Source: Prosthecobacter sp. SYSU 5D2 (lineage in GTDB: Bacteria; Verrucomicrobiota; Verrucomicrobiia; Verrucomicrobiales; Verrucomicrobiaceae). From it: a stretch of 64,000 bases of DNA. The notes under the pieces are model-generated. The model worked only from the letters and a program-made list of their open reading frames with translations, was not told the DNA's origin and did no database searches. The stretch covers positions 186,001-250,000 of the forward strand of contig NZ_JBBYXL010000005.1 of the NCBI RefSeq assembly GCF_039655865.1, given 5' to 3'. Below, piece after piece: positions 34,658 through 44,162 of this stretch; positions within the stretch are counted from its first letter, which is position 1; the number at the start of each line of letters is the position of its first letter. Made by a program: the position numbers and the translations under genes.

Positions 34658-35635
34658 TCAGAGCAGCTTCTTGCGCTTGAAGAACCAGATGGGAATGAGG
34701 GCGGAGATGATGAGCAGGCAGATCACCGCCGGGTAGGCCCAGGGCTGACGCAGCTCCGGCATGTGCTCAAAGTTCATGCCGTAAACGCTGGCGATGAGCG
34801 TGGGCGGCATGAACAGCACGCTGGCGATGGTGAAGATCTTGATGATCTGGTTCTGCTGGATGTTGATGAGACCCAGGGTGGACTCCAGGAGGAAGGTCAT
34901 CTCCTGCTGCTGCTGGTTGGTGTAATCATCCAGGGACTTCACGTCGCGCATGACACTGCGGAACTGTGCGGCCAGGTCGCTGCGCATCCAGGTGGCGGCG
35001 TTGTTGAGGAAGTATTGCAGCATGCGGTTCACGCTGACCAGGCTCTCACGGAGATTCGCCACCAGGGCGCTGCGGCGGCCAAGGGTGCGGACGACGTCGC
35101 CGAGGTCTTTTTCCACGGCAGCGCTGGCTTTGTGGGGGGTCAGGCTGAAAACGTCGCGGCCGACTTTTTTGAGATCGGATTCCACCATCTGGAGGGCATC
35201 GGCGATGCGGGCGACGATGAGTTCGCAGAGGGTGAGGAAGACGGCATCGCTGCTCATGGGGCAGGCGCATTGTCTTTTGACCTGGTCGGCCAGGATGCGG
35301 AAGGCCAGGGGATCGGCATAGCGTACGGTTGTGAGGCAGTCGGGCGCGAGGACGAATGTGATGGCCGTGGTATCCGGGTCCGGGGTGTCCAGGCCCACAG
35401 GGATCCAGGCGGTCATGTAGAGGGCGCCGTGCTCGGAATACAAGCGGCTGGATTCCTCAATCTCCTGCATTTCCTCCCGCGTGGGGAGCTGGTGCTCGAG
35501 CCAGCTTTCGGCCTCCAGTTCCTCTGCACGGGAGGGATTGAGGAGGTCCAGGTACACGAGATTGTCCGGGAAGGGGCGCACCTTCTCGTCCTGCCAATCG
35601 AAGAGTTGTCCTTGCTGGGTGATGAGTCGGACCAT
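34658..35635 (-). CDS. corA: CorA-type magnesium/divalent cation transporter
   Basis: 325 residues from the ATG at 35635; a TTG at 35680 would extend it without a family match. The C-terminus has the CorA signature YGMNF followed by the two membrane helices (IFTIASVLFMPPTLIASVYG and AYPAVICLLIISALIPIWFF) and a basic end FKRKKLL. The long N-terminal cytoplasmic part, with SRLYSEHGALYMTAWIPVG and the helical RTLGRRSALVANLRESLVS stalk, fits the funnel domain. It moves Mg2+ or Co2+/Ni2+ across the inner membrane as a pentamer. Confidence 0.93.
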   Translation of the reverse strand: MVRLITQQGQLFDWQDEKVRPFPDNLVYLDLLNPSRAEELEAESWLEHQLPTREEMQEIEESSRLYSEHGALYMTAWIPVGLDTPDPDTTAITFVLAPDCLTTVRYADPLAFRILADQVKRQCACPMSSDAVFLTLCELIVARIADALQMVESDLKKVGRDVFSLTPHKASAAVEKDLGDVVRTLGRRSALVANLRESLVSVNRMLQYFLNNAATWMRSDLAAQFRSVMRDVKSLDDYTNQQQQEMTFLLESTLGLINIQQNQIIKIFTIASVLFMPPTLIASVYGMNFEHMPELRQPWAYPAVICLLIISALIPIWFFKRKKLL

Positions 35636-35759
35636 AAGCGGGGGGACGTTTACTGTAGCGGTGATGCGGGGTGTCGCCAAGGAAAAGGCATTTTAGCGAC
35701 AAAGTCCACGCGTGTTGTCTTGCAACCTGGCCGGGTGCCCGGTAATCCTTGGTCCATCC

Positions 35760-36872
35760 ATGACCCCACACGCCTGGTTCCACATTGAAAATGAGGCCGA
35801 GCTGGCCTCCCCTGCCCTGCTGCTTTACCGCGAGCGCATTGAGCACAACCTTCAGCTCATGCTGAAGATCGCCGGGGGGCCGGAGCGCCTGCGGCCGCAT
35901 GTGAAAACGCACAAATTGCAGCATCTGATCGTGCGGCAGGTGGAGTTGGGCATCACGAAGTTCAAGGCCTCCACCATTGCGGAGGCGGAAATGTGCGCCG
36001 CCGGGGGGGCTGCGGACGTGCTTCTGGCCATGCCCTGTGTGGGACCTGGCGGCCACCGTCTGGCGCAACTGGCCCTGAATTTTCCGCAGACCCAGTTTTC
36101 TGCCATTGCAGATGATGAAGCCACCATCCGTACCCTGGCCTCCGCTGCGCAGCAGCATGGGGTGAATCTGGGCGTCTTTTTGGAAATGGATTGCGGCATG
36201 GGCCGCACAGGGATCCTGCCTGGCGAAGCGGCTGCTTACCTGGTGCATGTGATCAAGGATACGCCGAGGCTGATGTTCCGGGGTCTGCATGCCTATGACG
36301 GGCACATCCATGATGCGGATCTGGAAACGCGCCGGGCCAGGTGTGAGACAGCCTATGCGCCTGTACTGGAATTCCGCCAGCGGCTCAAGGGAGAAGGCGT
36401 CATCGTCCAGGAGCTAGTCGCGGGCGGCTCACCGACCTTTGGAGTACATGCCTCCCTGCCAGACCGGACACTTTCCCCGGGCACCACGGTGCTGTGGGAT
36501 TTTGGTTACGGAGAGAAGCACCCGGACCTGCCTTTCCTGCCTGCGGCGGTGCTGCTGGCGCGGGTCATTAGCAAACCAGCGACGGACCGCCTGACGCTGG
36601 ACCTGGGTCATAAATCCGTGGCCCCGGAAAATCCGCATCCGCGTGTGCGCTTTGAAGAACTGCCGGAAGCAGAAGTCGTGATGCAGAGCGAAGAACACCT
36701 GGTGCTGCAAACGGACCGGGCGCATGAGTTCGAGATCGGTCAGGCCCTGCATGGCATCCCCCGGCACGTCTGCCCCACCGTCTCCATGCATGGGGAGGCG
36801 GTCATCATCGAGGGCGGCAGCGCCACTCAGATCTGGCCTATTACCGCGCGTAACCGGCGGATAACGGTGTGA
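35760..36872 (+). CDS. D-threonine aldolase-like PLP enzyme (alanine racemase N-terminal family, DSD1-type)
   Basis: 370 residues from the ATG at 35760. RPHVKTHK (Lys49) is the PLP-binding lysine of fold type III D-threonine aldolase and D-serine dehydratase enzymes. LEMDCGMGRTGI, FRGLHAYDGHIHD, and a C-terminal H-x-C-P-T (RHVCPT) that ligates the metal ion are family signatures. The likely substrate is a beta-hydroxy D-amino acid; which one is not clear. No signal peptide. It is divergent from corA (124 bases) and convergent with coaX (51 bases). Confidence 0.88.
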   Translation: MTPHAWFHIENEAELASPALLLYRERIEHNLQLMLKIAGGPERLRPHVKTHKLQHLIVRQVELGITKFKASTIAEAEMCAAGGAADVLLAMPCVGPGGHRLAQLALNFPQTQFSAIADDEATIRTLASAAQQHGVNLGVFLEMDCGMGRTGILPGEAAAYLVHVIKDTPRLMFRGLHAYDGHIHDADLETRRARCETAYAPVLEFRQRLKGEGVIVQELVAGGSPTFGVHASLPDRTLSPGTTVLWDFGYGEKHPDLPFLPAAVLLARVISKPATDRLTLDLGHKSVAPENPHPRVRFEELPEAEVVMQSEEHLVLQTDRAHEFEIGQALHGIPRHVCPTVSMHGEAVIIEGGSATQIWPITARNRRITV

Positions 36873-36923
36873 TCCATCTTTTTGCCAAAACTCACGATCC
36901 GCTGGCTCAAGTGGCGCCAACGG

Positions 36924-37658
36924 TTATTTGAACGCGCCCTGGGCGACCAGTCGCAGACCGTGCAGCGTCAAATCAGGGTCCACCGGGATGTCTTCCTGCA
37001 TGCCGGCGATGATCCACCCGGCATCTCCACCAGTGGCCACGATGTGGACAGGGCCGGGGGGCAGTTCCTTGCGCAGGGCCTCCAGGATGCCTTTGATCAT
37101 GCCCCGGTAACCAATGGCCGCACCTGCCTGGATGGCCCCGATGGTGCTCTGGCCGATGGCGGTCTCCGGTTCTTTCAGCTCCACCTGGGGCAGCAGGGCG
37201 GTGCGTTCGTGCAGGTAATCCGTCATCAGCCGCAGACCGGGGGCGATGATGCCGCCGATGTAGTGCCGGTCGGCAGAAAGGATGTCAAAGGTCACGGCGG
37301 TACCAAAATCAATCACGATGCCCGGTGCGCCGTGGAGGTGGGCCAGGGCCACGGCATTGGCCAGGCGGTCCGCGCCGATGCTGGCCGGGTTTGGATACCG
37401 GATGCCGATGCCCATCGGCGTTTCATGATTGAGCACCGTCAGGCGAGGAATAGCGTCCTGAAAAGCCCGCACGGCTGCTGGCACCACGCTGCAAAGTACG
37501 GCAGATTCAAAGGTCCATCCGGCCACGGCTTCCTGCACCAGCGCGGGCGTCACCCCCCGTGTGGGCAGCTCCCGGCGGTCCAGGATCGCCTCGCGGGAGG
37601 CCAGGCCCAGCTTGGTGCGGCCATTGCCCACATCAATGAGAAGAAAATCGGCGGTCAT
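36924..37658 (-). CDS. coaX: Type III pantothenate kinase
   Basis: 244 residues from the ATG at 37658, where the family N-terminus LLIDVGNGRTKLGL begins; the frame upstream is not part of the enzyme. GIGIRYPNPASIGADRLANAV and GIVIDFGTAVTFDIL are acetate/sugar-kinase-fold signatures with the catalytic Asp in GADR, and GGIIAPGLRLM follows. It phosphorylates pantothenate in coenzyme A synthesis. The leader is shared with the divergent rplS. Confidence 0.94.
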   Translation of the reverse strand: MTADFLLIDVGNGRTKLGLASREAILDRRELPTRGVTPALVQEAVAGWTFESAVLCSVVPAAVRAFQDAIPRLTVLNHETPMGIGIRYPNPASIGADRLANAVALAHLHGAPGIVIDFGTAVTFDILSADRHYIGGIIAPGLRLMTDYLHERTALLPQVELKEPETAIGQSTIGAIQAGAAIGYRGMIKGILEALRKELPPGPVHIVATGGDAGWIIAGMQEDIPVDPDLTLHGLRLVAQGAFK

Positions 37659-37807
37659 TGGGCTGGTTATGGACGGGAACGCCATTCTGGGCAAGCAAGA
37701 TGGAAAAACTGGTTGCGAAAGAAAAGAAAGCATCCACAATCCCTGCCCCTCGCCCCGTTCGCCTCTCATGGGAACTGTCTGCGAAGGAAATATTCGCCCC
37801 GCACATT

Positions 37808-38170
37808 ATGAGCAACATCATCGCCAAAATTGATTCTGAACAACTCAAGAAGGAAGTCGCTTCCTTTCATGTGGGTGACACCGTGAAAATCCACACCCGG
37901 GTTATCGAAGGCGACAAAGAGCGTATCCAGATCTTCGCGGGCATCATCATCTCCCACAAAGGAGCCGGTCTGAACGAAGCGTTCACCGTCCGCAAAATTT
38001 CCTATGGTGAAGGCGTGGAGCGTGTGTTCCCCGTCCACAGCCCAAAGGTCGCCAAGATCGAAGTCGTCAAATCCGGCAAAGTCCGCCGTGCCCGTCTTCA
38101 CTACCTGCGCGGCCGTAAAGGCAAGCAGGCCATGACCGTCAAGGAGCAGGCCTACAACGCTGACGCGTAA
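37808..38170 (+). CDS. rplS: 50S ribosomal protein L19
   Basis: 120 residues from the ATG at 37808. FHVGDTVKIHTRVIEGDKERIQIFAG, then RKISYGEGVERVFPVHSP, and ARLHYLRGRKGKQA are unmistakable L19 text. The C-terminal NADA tail is short. It stands apart from the trmD/rimM genes that usually flank it. A strong terminator follows at 38214, supporting a monocistronic unit. Confidence 0.97.
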   Translation: MSNIIAKIDSEQLKKEVASFHVGDTVKIHTRVIEGDKERIQIFAGIIISHKGAGLNEAFTVRKISYGEGVERVFPVHSPKVAKIEVVKSGKVRRARLHYLRGRKGKQAMTVKEQAYNADA

Positions 38171-38213
38171 TCCGCGTTTCCCCCTTTCGAGGGTTTGTCG
38201 TTTTTTCATATGC

Positions 38214-38253
38214 AAAACACCTCAGCATGAACTGCTGGGGTGTTTTTGTTTTT
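38214..38253. terminator. Rho-independent terminator after rplS
   Basis: AAAACACC-T-CAGC (38214-38226) pairs with GCTG-G-GGTGTTTT (38234 onward), over a 7-base loop and followed by TGTTTTT. A-rich and T-rich flanks make it usable from both directions, for rplS and for the minus-strand gene ending at 38309. Confidence 0.92.
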
Positions 38254-38308
38254 ATTCGGGCGTTCTTACCGCCCTGCCAGCGCGGCGAACGACAGTGGTT
38301 TCTCCACG

Positions 38309-39250
38309 CTACGGCTTGCCAAATGGATCTGGCACTTCCAACTCAGCTGCGCGGGTATCAAGGTCGCGCCGGGCTTGCACGGAGCCGTCCTCTCGCAGGT
38401 AAACAAAGAAATTCCCTTGGCTGGCGAACTTCTCCAGCAGTTCCAGCACTTTCCATTCCCCGGTTCTCAACGTGATGTTTCCTTTTCCTTCTGTATCGAT
38501 GTCACCTTGAAAGGTCATTCCGAAGAAGGGCCGATTCTGCGTCTTTGCCGCACTGTACAGTTGCACAAACGCCTCCTCCACCGATGCGTTTTCGATCGAT
38601 GGACACTCGAGAATGGCGTTTCGCATCCATTCATACCGCCGAAGACTCGATTCCGAATCACAGACCAGGACCCGCCGCCCCTTCTCCGTCAAGATGCCAC
38701 TACGGATCGTCAGCGACTCTATGAAGATCTGCTCCACTTTGGCGTTCCTTTGATATTGGTACTTCCGGTTCACTATGATTTGTAGCACTTTGATCGAATG
38801 ATCTGTTAGCGGTTTGAACAGCCTCCATAGCACCCCATCGAAGGCCCATCCGTCCCCAACCTGGCCGCTGAGCGCCGGTTGCGTCGGTTCGCCCAGCAAT
38901 TTCACAAGGTTCGCATACGTCTCCACCTCGGCGATCTCCTTCTCAGGTGGTAGTGTGGGCCGAAGAGCAAACAAATTCATGAAGCCCTCGCCAGACTCCG
39001 TCGCGAGATGCGGTGTATAAACGGCCAGAGGCCCACCCTGAACTGGAGGATACAACACATTCAATTCCAACGGCTGCGGCTCACCTTTGCCGTCCACTGG
39101 CACCGGGAAAAATGGATGCAGATCGCCAACGAATGGCCGTTCCAACGCTCTTGGGACCTTTACATGAAACTCTTTTAGCAGGTCTTTCAATGCCTCATCC
39201 GCAGTTGCAAAGGCCACTGTGACGAGCAAGGTCGCAAAAGCAGTTTTCAT
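38309..39250 (-). CDS. Exported protein of unknown function with a possible STN-like C-terminal domain
   Basis: 313 residues with a signal peptide (MKTAFATLLVTVAFATAD). Residues 25-140 are Pro-rich (PFFPVPVDGKGEPQPLEL), and 140-220 hold KVEQIFIESLTIRSGI and LVCDSESSLRRYEWMRN. The C-terminal 75 residues (SVEEAFVQLYSAAKT, NITLRTGEWKVLELLEKFA, GNFFVYLREDGSVQARR) recall the secretin/TonB short N-terminal domain pattern, where a strand is followed by a helix for oligomer contact. This is tentative. By eye the gene is clearly less GC-rich than its neighbours, suggesting separate history. Confidence 0.6.
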   Translation of the reverse strand: MKTAFATLLVTVAFATADEALKDLLKEFHVKVPRALERPFVGDLHPFFPVPVDGKGEPQPLELNVLYPPVQGGPLAVYTPHLATESGEGFMNLFALRPTLPPEKEIAEVETYANLVKLLGEPTQPALSGQVGDGWAFDGVLWRLFKPLTDHSIKVLQIIVNRKYQYQRNAKVEQIFIESLTIRSGILTEKGRRVLVCDSESSLRRYEWMRNAILECPSIENASVEEAFVQLYSAAKTQNRPFFGMTFQGDIDTEGKGNITLRTGEWKVLELLEKFASQGNFFVYLREDGSVQARRDLDTRAAELEVPDPFGKP

Positions 39251-39337
39251 AGGGTCTTCAGCACTCTGCGATGCTTATCCAGCCAGAGCCGGTCCGCAAG
39301 TCTAAGCTCCCCTACCGCCGGTGACTGGACCTTGGGG

Positions 39338-39808
39338 TTACTGGTGCTCGTAGTACCGGAATTCCAGAGCAGGCGTCTCTTCCAGCACTTCCTTCAGTTC
39401 AAACAGGTGCTCAAAGGGTGGCAGGAAGGTATCGCCTTCGTGGGGTTCTTTGACCAGGGTCAGGTAGAGGCCGTGGCAGCGGGGGAGGAGCTCGGCATAG
39501 ACCTGGGCTCCGCCGATGACGAAGAGGGTCTCGGCATCGGGGCAGGCGGTGGCGATTTCGGAGACGTCGCGGATGATGGTGAGGCCTTCGCGCGGGGCCA
39601 TGGTGCGGCTGAGGACGATGTTCTGGCGACCGGGAAGTGGGCGGCCGATGGATTCATAGGTGCTGCGGCCCATGAGGATGGGATGGCCCAGGGTGGTGCG
39701 TTTGAAAAACTTCAGGTCCTCCGGGTAATGCCAGGGCAGGGTGCCGGCGCGGCCGATGACGCGGTTACTGGCCATGGCTACGATGGCGATGAGGCGGGGA
39801 GCAGGCAT
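39338..39808 (-). CDS. folA: Dihydrofolate reductase
   Basis: 156 residues. Reduces dihydrofolate with NADPH. LIAIVAMASNRVIGRAGTLPWHYPEDLKFFK carries the opening loop and the catalytic Asp/Glu-region of DHFR, MGRSTYESIGRPLPGRQNIVLSR is the NADPH-binding region, and LFVIGGAQVYAELLP the closing glycines. The start ATG overlaps the upstream sialidase-like stop (TGATG, 39806-39810). Thymidylate synthase is not adjacent. An upstream open frame extends beyond the true start but overlaps the sialidase gene. Confidence 0.94.
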   Translation of the reverse strand: MPAPRLIAIVAMASNRVIGRAGTLPWHYPEDLKFFKRTTLGHPILMGRSTYESIGRPLPGRQNIVLSRTMAPREGLTIIRDVSEIATACPDAETLFVIGGAQVYAELLPRCHGLYLTLVKEPHEGDTFLPPFEHLFELKEVLEETPALEFRYYEHQ

Positions 39809-40836
39809 CAGGGGGCTTTCACTCCGGGCAGTTTCACCTTGGCCACGTAGATGCTCGTCTTGCCTTCGTGGCTGGAGTAGTAGCTGACATACAAATGACC
39901 TTCGTGCCAGCATAGCCCAGGGTAGCTGCAGTCGCCGCCGCTGGGCAGCTCCAGCAGGGGGGCGAGGCTGGTGGGGGTCATGGTATAGAGCACCATGTGG
40001 GGGCCGGGAGTCGAGCCAAAGCCGCGTGAACCGGCGATGATGGTGCCATCTGGCAGCTCGATGAAATTGGGTCCGCCCAGCGGCACGGGCAACTGCGTCC
40101 AGGTCCATTCACGATACGGGGCCTTCGCGACGCCGAGGGCGCCTTTACGATCTCCGCCTTCCCGGCGCACAAGGGCCACTGCGCTGCCGTCTTTGAGGAA
40201 GCGCATCGTGGTTTCATTCGGCTGGCCTGGCACCTGCATGATGGAGGAAAGCTGCCAGACGCTGCCATCGGCACTGGTGTAGGATTTCAAGGACCACTCG
40301 TCCTCAAACTTGGGTCCGCCGGTGGTCGGGTAGCAGTTGTAGGAGACGCCGTAAAACTTGCTGTCGGCAGGATTCACGACGGTGCGCCAGAGCCAGTCCC
40401 CCTCGGCCAGGAGCTTTTGCGGCGGGGTCCAGATCTTGCCGTCAATGGAGGTGGAGTAGCGCGGGCGGCGGCCTTTCAGCGTGGTGCCTTCATACACGGA
40501 GCCGCCGCAGAGCAGGTACAGGCGTTTGCCATCGGGGGTGATTTCCAGCTTGGGGTCGCGGAGGTCGGTGCCCTTTTCCGCCACGGTGGCATAGTCCACC
40601 CAGTTGTCCCCGGTGGAGGAGATGAGGATGCGGATGACACCATCTCCGCCAACATGGCCGTCACCTTCGCGGAAGCAGCAGAAAAACAGGTTCTTGAACC
40701 GGATGAGGTCCGTGAAGGCCTGATGCGGGGCCTTGTCCCAGATCTTCTGCACGGAGACGATCTCCGCCTGCGGGGCCTGGGCCGCCGCGCTGAGGGCGAC
40801 GATGAATGAAAGCAAGAGGGCGAGAACAAACTTCAT
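39808..40836 (-). CDS. Exo-sialidase/BNR-repeat family protein, exported
   Basis: 342 residues from the ATG at 40836 (the frame opens upstream without homology). Signal peptide LLLSFIVALSAAAQA. Asp-box-type motifs S-x-D-G-x-x-W occur in STSIDGKIW and TSADGSVW, and SSTGDNW is a third. FKNLFFCCFREGDGHVGGDGVIRI supplies the Arg/Asp start of a six-bladed propeller. Many exported Verrucomicrobia propellers of this type act on glycans; the substrate is unknown. The gene is translationally coupled to folA. Confidence 0.8.
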   Translation of the reverse strand: MKFVLALLLSFIVALSAAAQAPQAEIVSVQKIWDKAPHQAFTDLIRFKNLFFCCFREGDGHVGGDGVIRILISSTGDNWVDYATVAEKGTDLRDPKLEITPDGKRLYLLCGGSVYEGTTLKGRRPRYSTSIDGKIWTPPQKLLAEGDWLWRTVVNPADSKFYGVSYNCYPTTGGPKFEDEWSLKSYTSADGSVWQLSSIMQVPGQPNETTMRFLKDGSAVALVRREGGDRKGALGVAKAPYREWTWTQLPVPLGGPNFIELPDGTIIAGSRGFGSTPGPHMVLYTMTPTSLAPLLELPSGGDCSYPGLCWHEGHLYVSYYSSHEGKTSIYVAKVKLPGVKAP

Positions 40837-40942
40837 GATTGGTTTCAACGTGCCGTCTTTGGGCCGTCCTTCAAGATGCGATGAGGAAGAAAAGCATTCA
40901 TGAAGCGGTGAATTTGTCCGGCTGGCCGCGTACACTCCGGTC

Positions 40943-42652
40943 ATGAAACACGCGATTTGGGCATTGGCAGGGTGCATGGGTCTGGCAGCGAACAGTCTGC
41001 TGGCCGCACCGCAGGAGATTCTGGTCAACGGGCGCATTGTGACCCTGGAAGGTGACCGGGTGGTGCAGGCTATGGCGGTGACGGATGGCCGCATCACCGC
41101 CACGGGCACGGATGAGGAGGTGCGCAAGCTGGCGGGCGCGGAGACCCAGGTGGTGGACCTCGGGGGCAAGATGGTGCTGCCGGGTTTCATCGAGACCCAC
41201 TGCCACAGCATGGGTGCCTCCAAGGCGGCGCTGGAAGGCGATTACCAGGAGCTGTCCAGCATCGCGGAAGTGCAGACATGGATACGTGAACAGGCGGCGC
41301 AGCATCCCGCTGGAACCTGGATCGAGGTGCCGCGCAATGAGATCACCCGGTTCAAAGAGCGCCGTTTTCCCACGCCGGAGGAGCTGGATGCGGCCACCAC
41401 GGAACATCCGGTCATTTTCGTATCGGTGACGAAAACGGTGCTCAATTCGGCAGGATGGAAGGCGCTGGGCGTGACCGGACCGGACAGCCAGGTCAGCGGT
41501 GGCGAGGTGGTCTTTGAAAACGGCCGGCCGGTGCTCATGCGCGGCGGTCAGGCGGCACTTCGCGCTTTGCAGCCGATGAAGACGGCTCCGTCACCGGAGG
41601 CTGTAAGGGCTAAATTGAAGGAGCTGCATCAGGTTTATAATTCGGTGGGCATCACCACGATTTTCGAACGCGCCACGGACCGCGCTGGGCATGACTTGTT
41701 TTGCGAGCTTGCGGCTAAAGGCGAGCTGACCACGCGCATGCGTGGCACGTTCCGTTTTTCAGCGCAGAAGGCGGCTGATGTGGAGAGCTATCTGAAAAAG
41801 CTGGGGCTGAAACCGGGCGAAGGCGATGACATGGTGCGGGCCACCTGCCTGAAGATCACCGTGGATGGGGGCATCCACTGGGGCACCACCTGGCTGAGCG
41901 AGCCGCATGGTGAAAAACGTACGGCGTTTTATCGCAACACGGACCCTGCTTATGGAGGCCAGCGCAACTACACGCCGGAGCAGATGCGGGAGATCTTTGG
42001 CACGGTGAACCGGCTCGGCTGGCCGATGAGTGCGCACGTCACCGGCGATGGCGGGGCCATGGAGGTGCTGCGGGCGGTGGAGGCTGTGGCCAATGAGCAG
42101 CCGGACATGCTGCAGCGCCGCTTTAATCTCATTCATTGTTATTTTCCGGATAAGGCGATGGTGGCCCTGGCCAAGAAGCTCAACGCTGGCGTGGATACCC
42201 AGGGGTATCTTTATTACCGCGATTCCGATTTCATCGCCAAGATCTACGGGCAGTCCTGGGTGGACCGTTTTCTGGGTCTCGCTGCCTGGGCCGAAGGCGG
42301 GGTTCCGGTGGCCACGAACAGCGATCACATGATCGGGTTTGATCCTGACCAGGCGATGAACAGCTTCAATCCTTTCCTGATGTTGTACATTGCGGTCAGC
42401 CGGAAGAATGATCTGGGCGAGATCCATGGTGCTCATCAAAAACTCAGCCGCCTGGATGCGCTGCGTGCGGTGACGCAATGGGGGGCTTGGCTAAGCTTTG
42501 ATGAAGACAAGCTGGGCAGCCTGGAGCCTGGCAAGCTGGCGGATTATGTGGTCATTGACCGCGACTACCTGACCTGCCCGGAGGAGGAGATCCGCGAGAT
42601 CCAGGCCGTTCGCACTGTCCTCGGCGGGCGCACGGTTTGGGAGCGGCGCTGA
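40943..42652 (+). CDS. Amidohydrolase family protein (YtcJ-like), exported
   Basis: 569 residues with a signal peptide (LAGCMGLAANSLLAAP). ILVNGRIVTLE, VDLGGKMVLPGFIETHCHSMG (metal-binding HxH in ETHCH) and KITVDGGIHWGTTWLSEP are typical of the Amidohydro_3/YtcJ group. LSAHVTGDGGAMEVL-like text (MSAHVTGDGG) gives the second His, and VATNSDHMIG the last Asp/His. The C-terminal LGSLEPGKLADYVVIDRDYL closes the urease-fold barrel. The substrate is unknown. It is divergent from the sialidase gene (106 bases) and convergent with fumC (8 bases). Confidence 0.9.
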   Translation: MKHAIWALAGCMGLAANSLLAAPQEILVNGRIVTLEGDRVVQAMAVTDGRITATGTDEEVRKLAGAETQVVDLGGKMVLPGFIETHCHSMGASKAALEGDYQELSSIAEVQTWIREQAAQHPAGTWIEVPRNEITRFKERRFPTPEELDAATTEHPVIFVSVTKTVLNSAGWKALGVTGPDSQVSGGEVVFENGRPVLMRGGQAALRALQPMKTAPSPEAVRAKLKELHQVYNSVGITTIFERATDRAGHDLFCELAAKGELTTRMRGTFRFSAQKAADVESYLKKLGLKPGEGDDMVRATCLKITVDGGIHWGTTWLSEPHGEKRTAFYRNTDPAYGGQRNYTPEQMREIFGTVNRLGWPMSAHVTGDGGAMEVLRAVEAVANEQPDMLQRRFNLIHCYFPDKAMVALAKKLNAGVDTQGYLYYRDSDFIAKIYGQSWVDRFLGLAAWAEGGVPVATNSDHMIGFDPDQAMNSFNPFLMLYIAVSRKNDLGEIHGAHQKLSRLDALRAVTQWGAWLSFDEDKLGSLEPGKLADYVVIDRDYLTCPEEEIREIQAVRTVLGGRTVWERR

Positions 42653-42660
42653 CCTGGAAA

Positions 42661-44085
42661 TTAACCGCCAGCACCGCCCACCATGGCTGCATCTGGGCCG
42701 CACATGCGGGCCGGGTCAAGAGCCTCATTCAGCTCCGCTTCAGTGATGCCGAGTTCATCAAGGCGCTGCAGACAGAGCTGCCGGACGGGAATGCCGGTCT
42801 TCGCGCTTTCCTTGGCAATGACACTGGCCTTGTCATAACCAATTTTAGAATTCAAGCCGGTGATCAAAGCCAGACTTTGCTCGATAAGTTCATTGCAGCG
42901 GTCCTTTCGCGCCTCGATGCCCTGGATGCAGCGCTCATCGAAGAGACGGGTGGCATTGGTCATCAGCCCGATGCTTTCCAGCAGCGCGGTGGTCAGTGCG
43001 GGCATCATGACATTGAGCTCAAAATTGCCATTGGCCGCGCACCAGGTGACGGTGGCGTCATTGCCAAAGACGCGGGCGCAGACCTGCATCAGGCTTTCGC
43101 ACATGACGGGGTTCACCTTGCCTGGCATGATGCTGCTACCGGGCTGTGTGGCGGGCAGGCTGATCTCACCAATGGCGCACTGGGGCCCGGAGCCGAGCCA
43201 GCGGATGTCGTTGGCAATTTTGAAAAGACTGGTCGCGATGACCTTCAACTGGCCGCTTACTTCCACCAGGGCATCCTTGGCCGCCTGGGCTTCGAAGTGG
43301 TCCTCCGCCTCGCGGAAAGGCAGGCCGGTTTTTTCCGCCAACAGGGCGATGGCGCGCGCGGGAAATTCCGGGTGGCAGTTCAGCCCGGTGCCCACAGCGG
43401 TGCCGCCCAGGGGAAGCTCGGCCAGGGTTTTTATCGCCTTATGCACGCGGTCCACGCCATGCTCCATCTGGCGGGCATAACCTTTGAACTCCTGGCCCAG
43501 CCGCACGGGTGTGGCATCCATGAGATGCGTGCGGCCGATTTTGAGAACGTCCCAAAATTCCTCGCCTTTCCGGGCCAGGCCTAACTGGAGGTTCTGCAAA
43601 ACAGGCAGCAGGCTGTTTTGCAGCTCCTGCGCCACGGCCAGGTGGATGGCAGTGGGGAAGGTGTCGTTGGAGGACTGGCCCATGTTGACATGGTCATTCG
43701 GATGCACCGGATCCCTGGCACCGATGGGCCGACCCGCGAGCTGGCAAGCACGGTTGGCGATGACCTCGTTAACATTCATGTTGGTGCTGGTGCCGGAGCC
43801 CGTCTGATAGACGTCCAGGATGAAGTGAGCGTCCAGCTTGCCCTCGGCCACTTCCAGCGCGGCCTGTTGGATGAGGGTGATGCGTTCTTGGGAGAGAAGC
43901 CCGAGGTCATGATGCACCTGCGCTGAGGCCCATTTGATCAGACCATAAGCATGGATGATGGGGTAGGGCACCGGTCTGCCGCTGACGGGAAAGTTTAACA
44001 CGGCACGCTGGGTGGAGGCTCCATACAGGGCGTCCGCAGGCACGGGCATCTCACCCAGGCTGTCTTTTTCGATGCGGGTGTTCAT
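42661..44085 (-). CDS. fumC: Fumarate hydratase class II
   Basis: 474 residues from the ATG at 44085, where MNTRIEKDSLGEMPVPADALYGASTQRA begins, the usual FumC start. GQSSNDTFPTAIH, the signature GSSIMPGKVNP, and IGYDKASVIAKESAK are all present. It hydrates fumarate to malate in the TCA cycle. Class II enzymes are Fe-S independent. Some fold relatives (aspartase, argininosuccinate lyase) share the signature, but the N-terminal text is fumarase-like. Confidence 0.95.
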   Translation of the reverse strand: MNTRIEKDSLGEMPVPADALYGASTQRAVLNFPVSGRPVPYPIIHAYGLIKWASAQVHHDLGLLSQERITLIQQAALEVAEGKLDAHFILDVYQTGSGTSTNMNVNEVIANRACQLAGRPIGARDPVHPNDHVNMGQSSNDTFPTAIHLAVAQELQNSLLPVLQNLQLGLARKGEEFWDVLKIGRTHLMDATPVRLGQEFKGYARQMEHGVDRVHKAIKTLAELPLGGTAVGTGLNCHPEFPARAIALLAEKTGLPFREAEDHFEAQAAKDALVEVSGQLKVIATSLFKIANDIRWLGSGPQCAIGEISLPATQPGSSIMPGKVNPVMCESLMQVCARVFGNDATVTWCAANGNFELNVMMPALTTALLESIGLMTNATRLFDERCIQGIEARKDRCNELIEQSLALITGLNSKIGYDKASVIAKESAKTGIPVRQLCLQRLDELGITEAELNEALDPARMCGPDAAMVGGAGG

Positions 44086-44162
44086 AGTGAGTATGGTTGC
44101 AGATGAAATGAGATGCGGAAACCAAAAGATCATCGGCTCAGGTCCGTTTAGTGATTCTGCCA

